Shown here in pieces: positions 16,344-25,573 of a DNA stretch of 57,958 nt. How positions within the stretch are numbered: position 1 is the stretch's first letter; every line of letters begins with the position of its first letter. Below the pieces are notes generated by a model, which was not told where the DNA came from, did not search any database, and worked only from the letters and a program-made list of their open reading frames with translations. The position numbers and the translations under genes were made by a program. The DNA is taken from contig DIYR01000094.1 of assembly GCA_002429085.1 (NCBI GenBank), forward strand, positions 1 to 57,958, read 5' to 3'. Origin of the DNA: Flavobacteriales bacterium UBA6049 (lineage in GTDB: Bacteria; Bacteroidota; Bacteroidia; Flavobacteriales_G; Salibacteraceae).

Positions 16344-18041
16344 GTGCGATACATTACATTACTTCTTCTATTAATCACAACCCTATTTATTACATGCTGT
16401 GAGGAGCAAACGACACCTAGAGTAAAAGCTCCAAAAGATGGGTATACAAACTACGATTTTAACGTTCAACCAAACTTTAGTCCTAATGCACCATACTTGT
16501 GGGGATATTCCATGTTGGAGATTGAATCAAAGTACAATGATTCAAGCATATTTACAGCGAATCATCCTCTAGATATAGGAAGGCACGCCCTGTATCTACT
16601 AATTGAACAGGAAGATACAACTGCTATAGATTGGAAACTCTATTTAGAACATCTTGATAATTACAAATACAGAGTCCAAACAGACTCTTTAGTTTCCTAT
16701 GCGTATGGCTTCAACTATAAGGAGTTTGAGGCAGGTGAGTGGTGGTCTGCTATGGCAAACTCTGTTATAGCTCTTTCATATTTAGAAGGCTTTAGTCAAA
16801 GTCAAGATTCGGCATATTATGAAGAGTATGAACTAGCTAAAAATTCGCTGTTTGCCTCTACAGCAGAGAAAGGATGCAGACTAACGCTCTCAGATAGTGC
16901 TTTGTGGTACCTAGAATATGCATCAAAAGAATCAACAATAGACAATGGGAATTTTGTATTGAATGGATTTTTGTTTGCCTTATTGGGGGTGAAACAAATG
17001 GCTGATCTTACGCAGGATCAAGAGCTGTACCAGTACTATCAACAAGGAGTGAATGCATTTAAAGGATATGCTGAAGAATATTATTACCGAACAAATGATT
17101 GGACATATTATAAATTGAATCCAATCACTATAGAACCTCCTCACTATGCAGTTTTTGATATTTTGCTTATGCGATCTCTGTTAACAATAGATTCAACTAA
17201 TGCAGAACTTTGGAAAACAGAAATTTCTAGAAGGGCAAATATCATAAGTAGAGCCTATCCGGTCTTTAAAACATCAGATTCAACCCTATATTTTTCAATG
17301 GTTGGGCCTCCACATCCATACTGGGTAGATACATACCCTCTGCAATTAGACGTTCGATACAATGATGGTGCTATGCAGAGTTATTACATGAAGAACCCTA
17401 GAGATCACAGTATGTCACTAGAAGAAAGAGCACTACACACAATAACTATTGATAGTGAAAAGTTAGTTGATCGAGTTGATGTATATGCACAGTATGGTTC
17501 TGTATCAATTCTACTATACACGACAGATAGTTTGCAGTTAACAACTAATAAAGAGGTGTTTAAGTCTGAGTTTAAGAAGAGAAGTGATAACATATCACAA
17601 GAAGGAATCGATTGGACTTTACTAGATACTTCTACTAGTAACTTCCAAATCCATACTTGGCTACCAGCTTCAGAAATAAGTAGAGGTAAATACTATGGAT
17701 TTACATTCAACCCAAGTTTCGAAGTAAGTGCGATTAGACTTTTATTATTGCCAAAAAGTGGAGAAGGAGCTGAGCGCTACTACCAAGTACCAGTTACAAA
17801 TCAAGATAATTTCATTTTGTTCCATTTGACTGGATTCAAAAACATTGATCAAGTATTAATTCAAGATTCAACAGAAGTTGAAATGCGCTTAATGGTATAT
17901 CCTAAATCTGTTCTAGAATCAACAATGGAATTCACGTTAGACTCTCTTTATGTATTTAATTCAATTTATGATGCTAACGCATTTATGATCAAGAATGAAT
18001 TGGTATTGCCTGAGAAAGGAAAGAGAGGAAACATTTATTAG
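16344..18041 (+). CDS. D-glucuronyl C5-epimerase-like envelope protein
   Basis: 565 aa from GTG. A hydrophobic leader ends FITCC, so a lipoprotein is likely although the lipobox is atypical. Residues about 120-290 resemble the C-terminal domain of heparosan-glucuronate C5-epimerase (Glce): EWWSAMANSVIALSYL, then FVLNGFLFALLGV (204-216), WTYYKLNP, and PHYAVFDILLMRSL, in the order seen in the animal enzyme. Glce converts D-glucuronate to L-iduronate in the polymer. The C-terminal 275 residues look beta-rich and are unrecognised. In this cluster it may modify uronic acids of the exported polysaccharide; activity is inferred, not shown. Confidence 0.65.
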   Translation: MRYITLLLLLITTLFITCCEEQTTPRVKAPKDGYTNYDFNVQPNFSPNAPYLWGYSMLEIESKYNDSSIFTANHPLDIGRHALYLLIEQEDTTAIDWKLYLEHLDNYKYRVQTDSLVSYAYGFNYKEFEAGEWWSAMANSVIALSYLEGFSQSQDSAYYEEYELAKNSLFASTAEKGCRLTLSDSALWYLEYASKESTIDNGNFVLNGFLFALLGVKQMADLTQDQELYQYYQQGVNAFKGYAEEYYYRTNDWTYYKLNPITIEPPHYAVFDILLMRSLLTIDSTNAELWKTEISRRANIISRAYPVFKTSDSTLYFSMVGPPHPYWVDTYPLQLDVRYNDGAMQSYYMKNPRDHSMSLEERALHTITIDSEKLVDRVDVYAQYGSVSILLYTTDSLQLTTNKEVFKSEFKKRSDNISQEGIDWTLLDTSTSNFQIHTWLPASEISRGKYYGFTFNPSFEVSAIRLLLLPKSGEGAERYYQVPVTNQDNFILFHLTGFKNIDQVLIQDSTEVEMRLMVYPKSVLESTMEFTLDSLYVFNSIYDANAFMIKNELVLPEKGKRGNIY

Positions 18042-18171
18042 TAGAGTTCAAAAGATTTCTTTAATAACCACTTACTTATAGTTAACATGCCTAACCTGAT
18101 AACTCAGAAGGGGATTACGTGTTTTTACAGTTATAAATGGTTATTTCGCAGCTCAATTCTTTCTAATAGTT

Positions 18172-19311
18172 ATGGTGAACGAGCAACCTGGAGCAGGAAT
18201 CAAAGTATGTCATATCTCGTAAGTACATCGCTGGGACGATAATAGGATATATCAAAAGCAATGTTTAACGCTACAGCAATATGGTTTTGATGTTCACTTA
18301 ATTGTTGCAACAGGCGGAAAAGCTGCAAGCGAAGTGATAAAACTACATCAGCTTAGATTGCCAAAGAACAGAGTAGATAGAATTTTTAATCTAACAAAAG
18401 AGGCCTTTCACGAAGCGCTTAAAGTAGAGGCTGATGTCTATCAAATTCACGATCCTGAACTTCTTCCAGTTGCATTGAAATTAAAGAAACAAGGAAAAAA
18501 CGTTGTTTATGATGCGCATGAAAATGCTCCTGCATCTATTTACGATAAAGAGTGGTTACCATTTAAACCATTTAGATATGCGGTATCTAAGTACTTCGAA
18601 AACTTTGAGTTGCGCAGTGCCAAAAAAATGGATGGCGTAATATCTGTTGCTCAACCACTGATAGATCGATTTGATAACGAGAGAAAGATACTACTTAGAA
18701 ACCTTCCTAACCTAACCAAATTTCAAAGCAAAGAGCTTAGTCCTGAGTTAGATAAAGCAGAATCGGGTGTGATTTATGCTGGAGGATTAACAGCTATCCG
18801 AAACATTTATGAAATGATTGAAGGGATTCATCATTCAAAAGAGTGTAGAGTATTACACCTCTTTGGTGATTGGGAATCTGAAGCATATAAACAAAAATGC
18901 ATGAGCTCTAAAGGATGGGCTAAAGTTAGATTTTGGGGATTTCGAAACAGCGCAGAGGTTTACACTTTTATGAAGCTTAAAGGGCAAGCAGGTCTTGTTT
19001 TGTTTGATGGCAGAATTAAGAACCATCAGATTGCACTTCCCAATAAAGTATTTGAATATATGGCTTCTGGCTTACCTATTGTAATGTCAGATATTCCATA
19101 TTGGAAAGAGAACTTTAACAATGTAGTAATGTTTGCTAATCCTCAATTACCTCAGAGTATAGCGGCTACAATAGATGAATTATTGACCTCAAAAGAAAAG
19201 CAACAACAGATGATAGAAATAGGGCTAGAAACTGTAAAGACGCTGAACTGGGATGCAGAGGTGAAGAAGCTGGTGGACTTATATTTAGATATTGTTGATT
19301 CAGGTAAATAG
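18172..19311 (+). pseudogene. GT4 glycosyltransferase interrupted by one in-frame TAA
   Basis: From ATG 18172 the frame reads MVNEQPGAGIKVCHIS, hits TAA at 18220-18222, then continues without shift as VHRWDDNRIYQKQCLTLQQY and on to 19311, 378 residues in all if read through. The junction falls in the conserved N-terminal block of a family-4 glycosyltransferase (I-S/T-S-V-H-x-x-x-D-x-R-I). The rest is intact, including DAHE, and the C-terminal nucleotide-sugar motif FEYMASGLPIV. A TCA to TAA change would explain it. Translation restarting downstream (for example ATG 18334) would lose the first beta-alpha unit. Possible outcomes are a recent null allele, a sequencing error, or phase variation by point mutation. 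It lies between the C5-epimerase-like gene and the 2-epimerase gene. Confidence 0.8.
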
Positions 19312-19334
19312 CGCAGTCACAAATTTTGATAGAT

Positions 19335-20417
19335 ATGAAATCATATAAAATTGTAACGGTTGTAGGGGCAAGACCTCAATTTGTGAAAGCAGCTGTAGTA
19401 AGCAGAGTTTTTAATCAGTACGATAACATTGAAGAAGTAATTATTCATACTGGACAACATTTTGATTCGAACATGTCAGACGTTTTCTTCACAGAAATGA
19501 ACATTCCTAAACCAAAGTATAATCTAGATATACATGGCGTTGGACATGGTGCTATGACTGGACGAATGCTTGAAGGAATTGAAGAAATATTGATCGAGGA
19601 GAAACCTGATTTGATGTTGGTTTATGGAGACACTAATTCAACAATTGCAGGTGCCTTAGCTGCAAAGAAAATTCATATTCCTGTAGGGCATGTTGAAGCT
19701 GGGTTAAGAAGCTTTAACATGGAAATGCCAGAAGAAATCAATAGAATTCTTACTGATAGAATTAGCGATATTTTATTTTGCCCTACCGATAATGCGATTG
19801 AAAATTTAGAAAAAGAGGGCGTTTCAAGCACTAGCTCACAAGTGGTTAGAACAGGAGATGTTATGTGCGATGCCGCTTACTTTTATGCAAAGAATTCAAC
19901 TGTTAATGTTACAGAGTTAAACTTACCAAACGAGTTTGTAGTTTGTACGTTACATAGAGCTGAAAATACTGATGATGAGAGTAGGCTAGAATCATTTGTA
20001 TCAGGGCTCAATAAAATTCATGAAGAAGTTTGCCCTGTTGTTTTGCCACTTCATCCTCGAACGAAACAAAAACTAAAGCAGTTTAACCTCCAATTAAATG
20101 TTCACTTAATTGAGCCAGTGGGTTATATGGAAATGATTCACTTGTTAGAGAACTGTAAGTTAGTGTTAACAGATAGTGGAGGGTTGCAAAAAGAAGCATT
20201 CTTTTTTAAGAAGCAGTGTATTACTATGAGAGATCAAACAGAGTGGGTAGAGCTTGTAAATGGCGGATTTAACAAGTTAGTAGCTCCTTCTGATGATCTT
20301 ACATCAGTAGTTCAAGAAACCATCAAAAACCAAATAGATTTCGATGTAAACCTATACGGTAAAGGAGATGCAGGAGAAGAAATAGTAAAGCACATTCTAG
20401 CATTTCTATCAAAATAA
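19335..20417 (+). CDS. UDP-HexNAc 2-epimerase (WecB/WbpI family)
   Basis: 360 aa from the ATG (a TTG three codons upstream is in frame). It opens VTVVGARPQFVKAAVVSR and contains HTGQHFDSNMSDVFF, VYGDTNSTIAGALAA, HVEAGLRSF, MPEEINRILTD and the C-terminal LTDSGGLQKEAFF, all diagnostic of non-hydrolysing UDP-GlcNAc 2-epimerases. The MTGRMLEGIEE segment resembles WbpI-type enzymes that epimerise UDP-GlcNAc3NAcA to the ManNAc form more than WecB. Given the WlbA, WlbB and aminotransferase homologues in the window, a WbpI role is the favoured guess; plain UDP-ManNAc formation is the alternative. Confidence 0.88.
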   Translation: MKSYKIVTVVGARPQFVKAAVVSRVFNQYDNIEEVIIHTGQHFDSNMSDVFFTEMNIPKPKYNLDIHGVGHGAMTGRMLEGIEEILIEEKPDLMLVYGDTNSTIAGALAAKKIHIPVGHVEAGLRSFNMEMPEEINRILTDRISDILFCPTDNAIENLEKEGVSSTSSQVVRTGDVMCDAAYFYAKNSTVNVTELNLPNEFVVCTLHRAENTDDESRLESFVSGLNKIHEEVCPVVLPLHPRTKQKLKQFNLQLNVHLIEPVGYMEMIHLLENCKLVLTDSGGLQKEAFFFKKQCITMRDQTEWVELVNGGFNKLVAPSDDLTSVVQETIKNQIDFDVNLYGKGDAGEEIVKHILAFLSK

Positions 20418-20434
20418 ATAGCTACTCTTCTATT

Positions 20435-21490
20435 ATGATTCAGAGATCCAATTTGTCAAAAGAACCAACGGTTAGTGTAGTTATTCCTTGCAGAAACGAG
20501 AAAGGATACATTTCTAAAACATTATTGAATGTTTTAGATCAAGATTACCCGAAGGATAAATTGGAAATTTGGGTGGCTGATGGTATGAGTGATGATGGAA
20601 CACGTGAGGAACTTGAGAAAATATCTAATGAATATGAACAAGTTAATTGGATAGATAATCCAGATCAAATAGTTCCTCCGGCACTGAATGCATGTATAAA
20701 GGCAAGTAAAGGCGATGTAATCGTTAGGTTAGACGCGCATAGCCTGTATCCGCAAAATTACATCAGTCAATTAGTGCATCATTTGATAGAGTTAGATGCA
20801 GATAATACTGGAGGCGTTTGGATAACCGAACCTGCAAATAGTTCTGCAGAAGCAAAAGCTATAGCACTTGCTACAAGCCACCCTTTAGGAATAGGTGACT
20901 CTGATTTTCGATTAGAAAATGATCAGATAAAAGAGGTAGAGACAGTTCCTTATGGTTGTTATCGTAGAACCGTATTTGAGCAAATAGGATTTTTTGATAA
21001 TGACCTTACTCGCAATCAAGATGATGAATTTAATGCCCGTTTGAAAAAAGCTGGCGGGCGCATCTTTTTAATCCCATCAGTTAAGATTAGATATTTTGCT
21101 CGGCCGAATCTTAAGAAGATGCGTAAAATGTTCTACCACTATGGTTTGTTTAAGCCATTGGTCAATATTAAAATAGGACAACCTACAACTATTAGACAGT
21201 TTATACCTCTTCTGTTCGTGTTAGCCAATATCATAGCTATTACTTCAGTGCTTTTAAGCTATAAACTTGCTGCATTATTGCTAGCTCTAATTTGGGTTCC
21301 TTATCTTACTATTGTATCGTTAGTTAGTTTCAGAATAAGCAAGAAAGCAGAAAAGGGAATTTTTTCATTCTTGCTGATAACCTTTCCAAGTATACATCTC
21401 AGTTATGGATATGGGTATTTGCTCGGGTTTGGAAAAGTTGTAAAATATTGGAGAGGCAAAGGAGTAGAAAAGGTTGATATTTCAAGATAG
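20435..21490 (+). CDS. GT2 glycosyltransferase (ExoA-like)
   Basis: 351 aa. The GT-A catalytic domain spans about 10-240: VSVVIPCRNEKGYI, DGMSDDGT (nucleotide-binding D), VIVRLDAHS (metal-binding D-x-x position) and NQDDEFNARLKKAGG (catalytic D-D/E). Two or three membrane helices follow (about 248-320), as in succinoglycan ExoA-type enzymes that add sugars to lipid-linked intermediates at the cytosolic face. It begins 17 bases after the epimerase gene, so the pair is probably one operon with the upstream genes. Confidence 0.85.
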   Translation: MIQRSNLSKEPTVSVVIPCRNEKGYISKTLLNVLDQDYPKDKLEIWVADGMSDDGTREELEKISNEYEQVNWIDNPDQIVPPALNACIKASKGDVIVRLDAHSLYPQNYISQLVHHLIELDADNTGGVWITEPANSSAEAKAIALATSHPLGIGDSDFRLENDQIKEVETVPYGCYRRTVFEQIGFFDNDLTRNQDDEFNARLKKAGGRIFLIPSVKIRYFARPNLKKMRKMFYHYGLFKPLVNIKIGQPTTIRQFIPLLFVLANIIAITSVLLSYKLAALLLALIWVPYLTIVSLVSFRISKKAEKGIFSFLLITFPSIHLSYGYGYLLGFGKVVKYWRGKGVEKVDISR

Positions 21491-21645
21491 CTTAAGCCTA
21501 TTATTTGCTGAGTTATGATAATGTTTTTTCATCGCTTGTGTAGCGCTATTCGTTTTGTGGGTAAACCTTTGATCATTGATACAATTTAACAGATTAAAGC
21601 TCCCTTCAATTCAATGACCTAATTACCTTCGTCCCTAGATCGTTT

Positions 21646-22854
21646 ATGAGTAAAGGAAAGAGAACAAGAGTAAGTGCTAGAAGATTGAATCTTTATTTGA
21701 TTCATCTGTTAGTATTTGTACTCCCTTTTGAAGCGACTCTTATTCCTCCAGTACTCATACTATTTGTGCTAACAAATCTATTTTCTCATAGCTGGAATGA
21801 AAGAGTAAGATTCTTCAATAAGAGGAAAAAGTTCATCCTGATGTTTTCATCGTTGTATTTGCTCAATGTTGTTGCATTACTTTACACGACAAACATGCCA
21901 GCGGGACTATTTCAATTAGAAGTTCAAGCATCTCTATTGCTTGTTCCGTTGGTTGTTTTAACATCCAATGTTGTCAATAGATTTACACTTCCTGAAATTC
22001 TTAAAACCTATGTAATAGGAATTCTAGTTGCATTTGCAGTATGCGTGATTCAATCAATCATAGCATTTACCAAGCATGGAGATCCGGTAGCGTTTTATTA
22101 TAACGAGTTTTCCTTTTTCATGCATCCTGGTTATTTCGCCATGTATGCAAATTTGGCTTTATCCATCATGATTATCTACATATTCCACAGCAAGAATAAG
22201 GTGATGTGGAAGTACTATTTAGCCATGGCATGTCTCATTGTTTTAATATTTCAACTAAACTCTCGAACGGGTTTAATTGTACTTGTAGGAAACATGATAT
22301 ATGGTGCTTTGATATTGATTTTTCCTACACTTAAATGGAGAAGACAATTGGCTACATACTTAGCAGCAGCCCTTATAACAACAGGAGTTCTTTACACATC
22401 ATACAGCTACTTTAAAATTTCCAGAGTAGCTAAAGTAACCACAGAGGCTACTGATGCAAATTCAAGTTTTGGCTCTCGTTTGGCGATGTGGCAATCAAGT
22501 TTAGATCTGGTTAAACAACAACCATTTTTTGGATATGCTCCTGGAGATGCTAAAGATGTAATGCAGTCTAAATTTCGAGAAGACAGGCTCGTATATGCTG
22601 TTGCTAAAAATTTAAACGTTCATAATCAGTATTTTCAAGTAATTATAGGCTTAGGAATAGTAGGTCTGATTGCATTGTTGGTTCCAATGCTCGTACCTAT
22701 ATATCATAGCCTAAAAGGAACTAACTATTTATATGTTTTGTTCGTTTCTAATATCGGCCTAAACTTCATAACAGAAAGTATGTTAGAAAAGCAGGCAGGG
22801 ACGATTTTTTATGCAGTTACTTGGTGCATTTTGTATTTCACTTGGAAAGACTGA
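21646..22854 (+). CDS. O-antigen ligase/polymerase family protein
   Basis: 402 aa, about 10 membrane helices. The large periplasmic loop region carries FGSRLAMWQSSLDLVKQQPFF..GYAPGDA and then NVHNQYFQVIIGLGIVG, which is the Wzy_C/WaaL signature with the conserved His in H-N-x-Y/F. LNSRTGLIVLVGN earlier also fits. It either ligates polymer to a lipid acceptor or polymerises repeat units; with a second polymerase-like gene at 14232-15521, ligase is the more economical role for this one, but the assignment could be reversed. It is preceded by a 155-nt intergenic gap with no clear promoter. Confidence 0.75.
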   Translation: MSKGKRTRVSARRLNLYLIHLLVFVLPFEATLIPPVLILFVLTNLFSHSWNERVRFFNKRKKFILMFSSLYLLNVVALLYTTNMPAGLFQLEVQASLLLVPLVVLTSNVVNRFTLPEILKTYVIGILVAFAVCVIQSIIAFTKHGDPVAFYYNEFSFFMHPGYFAMYANLALSIMIIYIFHSKNKVMWKYYLAMACLIVLIFQLNSRTGLIVLVGNMIYGALILIFPTLKWRRQLATYLAAALITTGVLYTSYSYFKISRVAKVTTEATDANSSFGSRLAMWQSSLDLVKQQPFFGYAPGDAKDVMQSKFREDRLVYAVAKNLNVHNQYFQVIIGLGIVGLIALLVPMLVPIYHSLKGTNYLYVLFVSNIGLNFITESMLEKQAGTIFYAVTWCILYFTWKD

Positions 22855-22870
22855 TACATCACGTTTTAGT

Positions 22871-22878
22871 TATTTTTG
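22871..22878 (+). promoter_or_regulatory. -7 box (TATTTTTG) for the aminotransferase gene
   Basis: An exact TAnnTTTG match 28 nt before the ATG at 22907. A TTG lies 26 nt upstream of it, slightly too far for a standard -33 element. Confidence 0.35.
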
Positions 22879-22906
22879 ACTAGTTAAATTTAGAGGGCTA
22901 TAGTAT

Positions 22907-24130
22907 ATGATTCCGTTTTCTCCTCCGAGAATAGATGATAAAATAATAGATGAGGTAATTGATACCTTAAAAAGTGGCTGGATCACAACCGGTCCAAAAA
23001 CTAAGTTGTTTGAGAAACACATAGCAGAGTATTCGGGTGTTAATCGAGCGATTTGTTTAAACTCTGGAACGGCAGGCATGGAGCTTATGCTTAGCTGGTA
23101 TGGAGTACAAGAAGGTGATGAAGTAATAATTCCAGCTTACACCTATACAGCAACAGCTAATGCAGTTATTCATTCTGGTGCAAAACCAGTTATGTGCGAT
23201 GTCAAAGATGATTTCAACATAGATGTTAATGAAGTTGCAAGGTTGATTACTGATAAAACCAAGGTCATCATTCCAGTAGACATAGGTGGATTACCATGTG
23301 ATTACGATGAGTTATTAGAATTGGTTCGTAAGCCTGAAATTCGTAGCAAGTTTACTCCAAGAAATGAACCTCAGGAATTACTTGGTAGAATCATGATTCT
23401 GGCAGATGGTGCACATTCTATAGGGGCAAAGTATAAAGGTAAGCCATCAGGTTCTTTGGCAGATGCTACGGCATTTTCTTTTCATGCTGTAAAGAATTTG
23501 ACTACTGCTGAAGGCGGAGCAATTGCCTTGAACTTACCTGAAAGATTTGATGCAGATAAAATGTATCAAGACTTAAATATAAAGTCGCTACATGGCCAAA
23601 CGAAAGATGCCTTTGCGAAAGTGAAGAAAGGCGGCTGGAGATATGATGTAGTAGAAGCTGGTTATAAGTATAATATGACCGATATACTGGCGTCAATTGG
23701 ATTGGTTGAGTTGGCTAGATATGAATCGGATACGCTGGTAAGAAGAAGAGCCATTTTTGAAAGATACTATGACAAACTAGGTCAATACGAATGGGCAAAT
23801 CTTCCAGAATTTGAGAATGAAAATAAGTGTTCTAATTATCACTTGTTTTTATTGAGAATCAATGGAGTGGATGAATATCAACGAAACCTGATTATGTATG
23901 AAATATTTGAGCAAGATGTTGCTGTAAATGTGCATTATCAACCATTGCCAATGCTATCGTACTATAAACACTTAGGGTACAACATCGATCATTACCCTGT
24001 GTCATTCAAAAACTATGAACAAGAGATTAGTTTGCCAGTGTATTACGATTTAACTGATAACGATGTAGACGTAGTTTGCAATGCAGTTATCAAAGCAGTT
24101 GAAAAAGTATTAGAGCGACAAGAGGCGTGA
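22907..24130 (+). CDS. DegT/DnrJ/EryC1-type sugar aminotransferase
   Basis: 407 aa PLP enzyme. GWITTGPKTKLFEKHIAEY (24-42), LNSGTAGMEL (51-60), IIPAYTYTATANAV, Asp167 in LADGAHSIGA and the PLP lysine K196 in FHAVKNLTTAEGG are all in family order. It transfers an amino group to a nucleotide keto-sugar. An insertion at about 137-160 makes it longer than the typical 370-380 aa. Candidates are WbpE/WlbC (3-amination in the WlbA-WlbB pathway) or a 4-aminotransferase for bacillosamine-like sugars. Its GTGA overlap with the phosphoglycosyl transferase gene hints that it makes the first sugar of the repeat unit. Confidence 0.85.
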   Translation: MIPFSPPRIDDKIIDEVIDTLKSGWITTGPKTKLFEKHIAEYSGVNRAICLNSGTAGMELMLSWYGVQEGDEVIIPAYTYTATANAVIHSGAKPVMCDVKDDFNIDVNEVARLITDKTKVIIPVDIGGLPCDYDELLELVRKPEIRSKFTPRNEPQELLGRIMILADGAHSIGAKYKGKPSGSLADATAFSFHAVKNLTTAEGGAIALNLPERFDADKMYQDLNIKSLHGQTKDAFAKVKKGGWRYDVVEAGYKYNMTDILASIGLVELARYESDTLVRRRAIFERYYDKLGQYEWANLPEFENENKCSNYHLFLLRINGVDEYQRNLIMYEIFEQDVAVNVHYQPLPMLSYYKHLGYNIDHYPVSFKNYEQEISLPVYYDLTDNDVDVVCNAVIKAVEKVLERQEA

Positions 24131-24714
24131 TTAAAAGAACATTCGACATTATTTCATCCGGATTAGTGCTACTAGTATTTAGTCCGGTTTTTCTTTTTGT
24201 AGCCATTGCAATAGTACTTGACTCGAAGGGTGGGGTATTCTACATGCAAGAGAGAATAGGTAGAAATGGAGTTCCATTTAAGTTATTTAAGTTTCGCACA
24301 ATGCGGCCAAACCAAGATGGAATGAAAATCACTATAGGACATAGAGATCCACGTGTAACAAATGTTGGTTACTTTTTGCGTAAGTTTAAGGTCGATGAGT
24401 TTCCACAGCTACTTAATATCCTAAAAGGAGAGATGAGTGTAGTAGGTCCAAGGCCAGAAGTAGAAAAATACGTTGCCAAATACAGCAATGAGCAACGTAA
24501 AGTTCTTTCTGTGAAACCTGGTTTAACAGATTATGCTTCGTTAGAATACGTGCATGAAAGCGAGCTATTGGCTCAATCAGATGACCCAGAGCATACTTAT
24601 ATCTATGAAATCATGCCGGACAAGCTCAGGTTGAATTTACGTTATATAAACGATCAGAGCCTAACTACAGATGTAAAGATTATTCTTCGGACGATTGCGA
24701 AGATTCTGCGTTAA
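24127..24714 (+). CDS. Initiating phosphoglycosyl transferase (PglC-like)
   Basis: 195 aa, GTG start overlapping the previous stop (GTGA). This is the minimal monotopic PGT fold: MIKRTFDIISSG and re-entrant hydrophobic helix (about 8-30), then MQERIGRNGVPFKLFKFRTM, the catalytic Asp90-Glu91 in KVDEFPQLLNIL, and GEMSVVGPRPE. It transfers a sugar phosphate from UDP-sugar to undecaprenyl phosphate, starting each repeat unit. Lacking the extra membrane domains of WcaJ, it resembles PglC/WecA-replacing enzymes. Its last 35 bases overlap the convergent SirB1-like gene. Confidence 0.9.
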   Translation: MIKRTFDIISSGLVLLVFSPVFLFVAIAIVLDSKGGVFYMQERIGRNGVPFKLFKFRTMRPNQDGMKITIGHRDPRVTNVGYFLRKFKVDEFPQLLNILKGEMSVVGPRPEVEKYVAKYSNEQRKVLSVKPGLTDYASLEYVHESELLAQSDDPEHTYIYEIMPDKLRLNLRYINDQSLTTDVKIILRTIAKILR

Positions 24715-25573
24715 ACAGCTCTTGTAACGCAATTAAATCGTCAACCTTATCCTGATTCCCTTTTCTAGAGTAAGAATTGATCAGATTATTGATAACTCTC
24801 TTCATTATATCCAAATTTGAACATGGAGTAAAGAAGATTTCTTTCGGAGGAATATTGACCTGTTGCAAGAATTGTTCAACATCTCGCCTGCTAAAAATTG
24901 TTCCCTTACTAAAGGGGTTTACGTAGAACAGAATAGGCATTTTACTCTCCTCTGTAAAGAAGAAGTAATCATCTTGCCATGCTACAATAAAATGTCTTGG
25001 TAAATTAACTCCTTTGATAGGTAGACCAAGTCGTTGAGCTAGAATTACATTTAGAATAGAAAGACTAATTGGATTTCCTTTTTTGCGAGCAATAACATCG
25101 TTTAAATACGAGTTTTGAGGAGCTAAGTAATCATCAGAATCTCCCTTAAAACCATATACATCATACAAAATGTGATTGACGATACGCATCTTTTCAAGTG
25201 CTGTTAAACCCTCGTGTAATTCAATCCAAATGTCTTGTGTAAGCTTCTTAAAGAATGAATCTAACTCCTCAAATGTTAGTTCTGGATATTGAAACTTCGA
25301 AAGCACATACATTCCGTAAAGCAAATCATCACTTTTCTGTGCTTTCCAATAAAGCAATTCATTTTGTATGTTATTGAATTGAATATCGTGAATAATGCTC
25401 TCAATACGACTTTGGAACAATTCCCCCATTGAAGTTTCTTCCCATACTTCTTCTAAGTCAGGAATAACGTCTGGTCCCATGTTCATAATCTCATCTCTGA
25501 TATGATGAAACACCAATTCGTCAGGATCATCTAACAAATTGATTAGTGCATGGATATTAAAAGAATTTTCCAA
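24680..25573 (-). CDS. SirB1/transglutaminase-like family protein
   Basis: 297 aa. A TTG start is used because no ATG lies in frame before residue 29 and a stop lies six codons upstream. The N-terminal third is helical (LINLLDDPDELVFHHIRDEI). The central domain (about 105-215) has RIVNHILYDVYGFKGDSDDY and RKKGNPISLSILNVILAQRLGLPIKGVNLPRHFIVAW, the SirB1 signature. Catalytic Cys is absent (Ser-Leu-Ser at the expected place), as is usual for this group. Function is poorly known in general. Convergent with, and overlapping by 35 bases, the phosphoglycosyl transferase gene. Confidence 0.8.
   Translation of the reverse strand: MENSFNIHALINLLDDPDELVFHHIRDEIMNMGPDVIPDLEEVWEETSMGELFQSRIESIIHDIQFNNIQNELLYWKAQKSDDLLYGMYVLSKFQYPELTFEELDSFFKKLTQDIWIELHEGLTALEKMRIVNHILYDVYGFKGDSDDYLAPQNSYLNDVIARKKGNPISLSILNVILAQRLGLPIKGVNLPRHFIVAWQDDYFFFTEESKMPILFYVNPFSKGTIFSRRDVEQFLQQVNIPPKEIFFTPCSNLDIMKRVINNLINSYSRKGNQDKVDDLIALQELFNAESSQSSEE

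Noticed and set aside
18220..18222. Programmed recoding of the TAA stop in the GT4 gene
   Set aside because: No stem-loop or known recoding signal is evident, and UAA read-through is rare; mutation or sequencing error is simpler.
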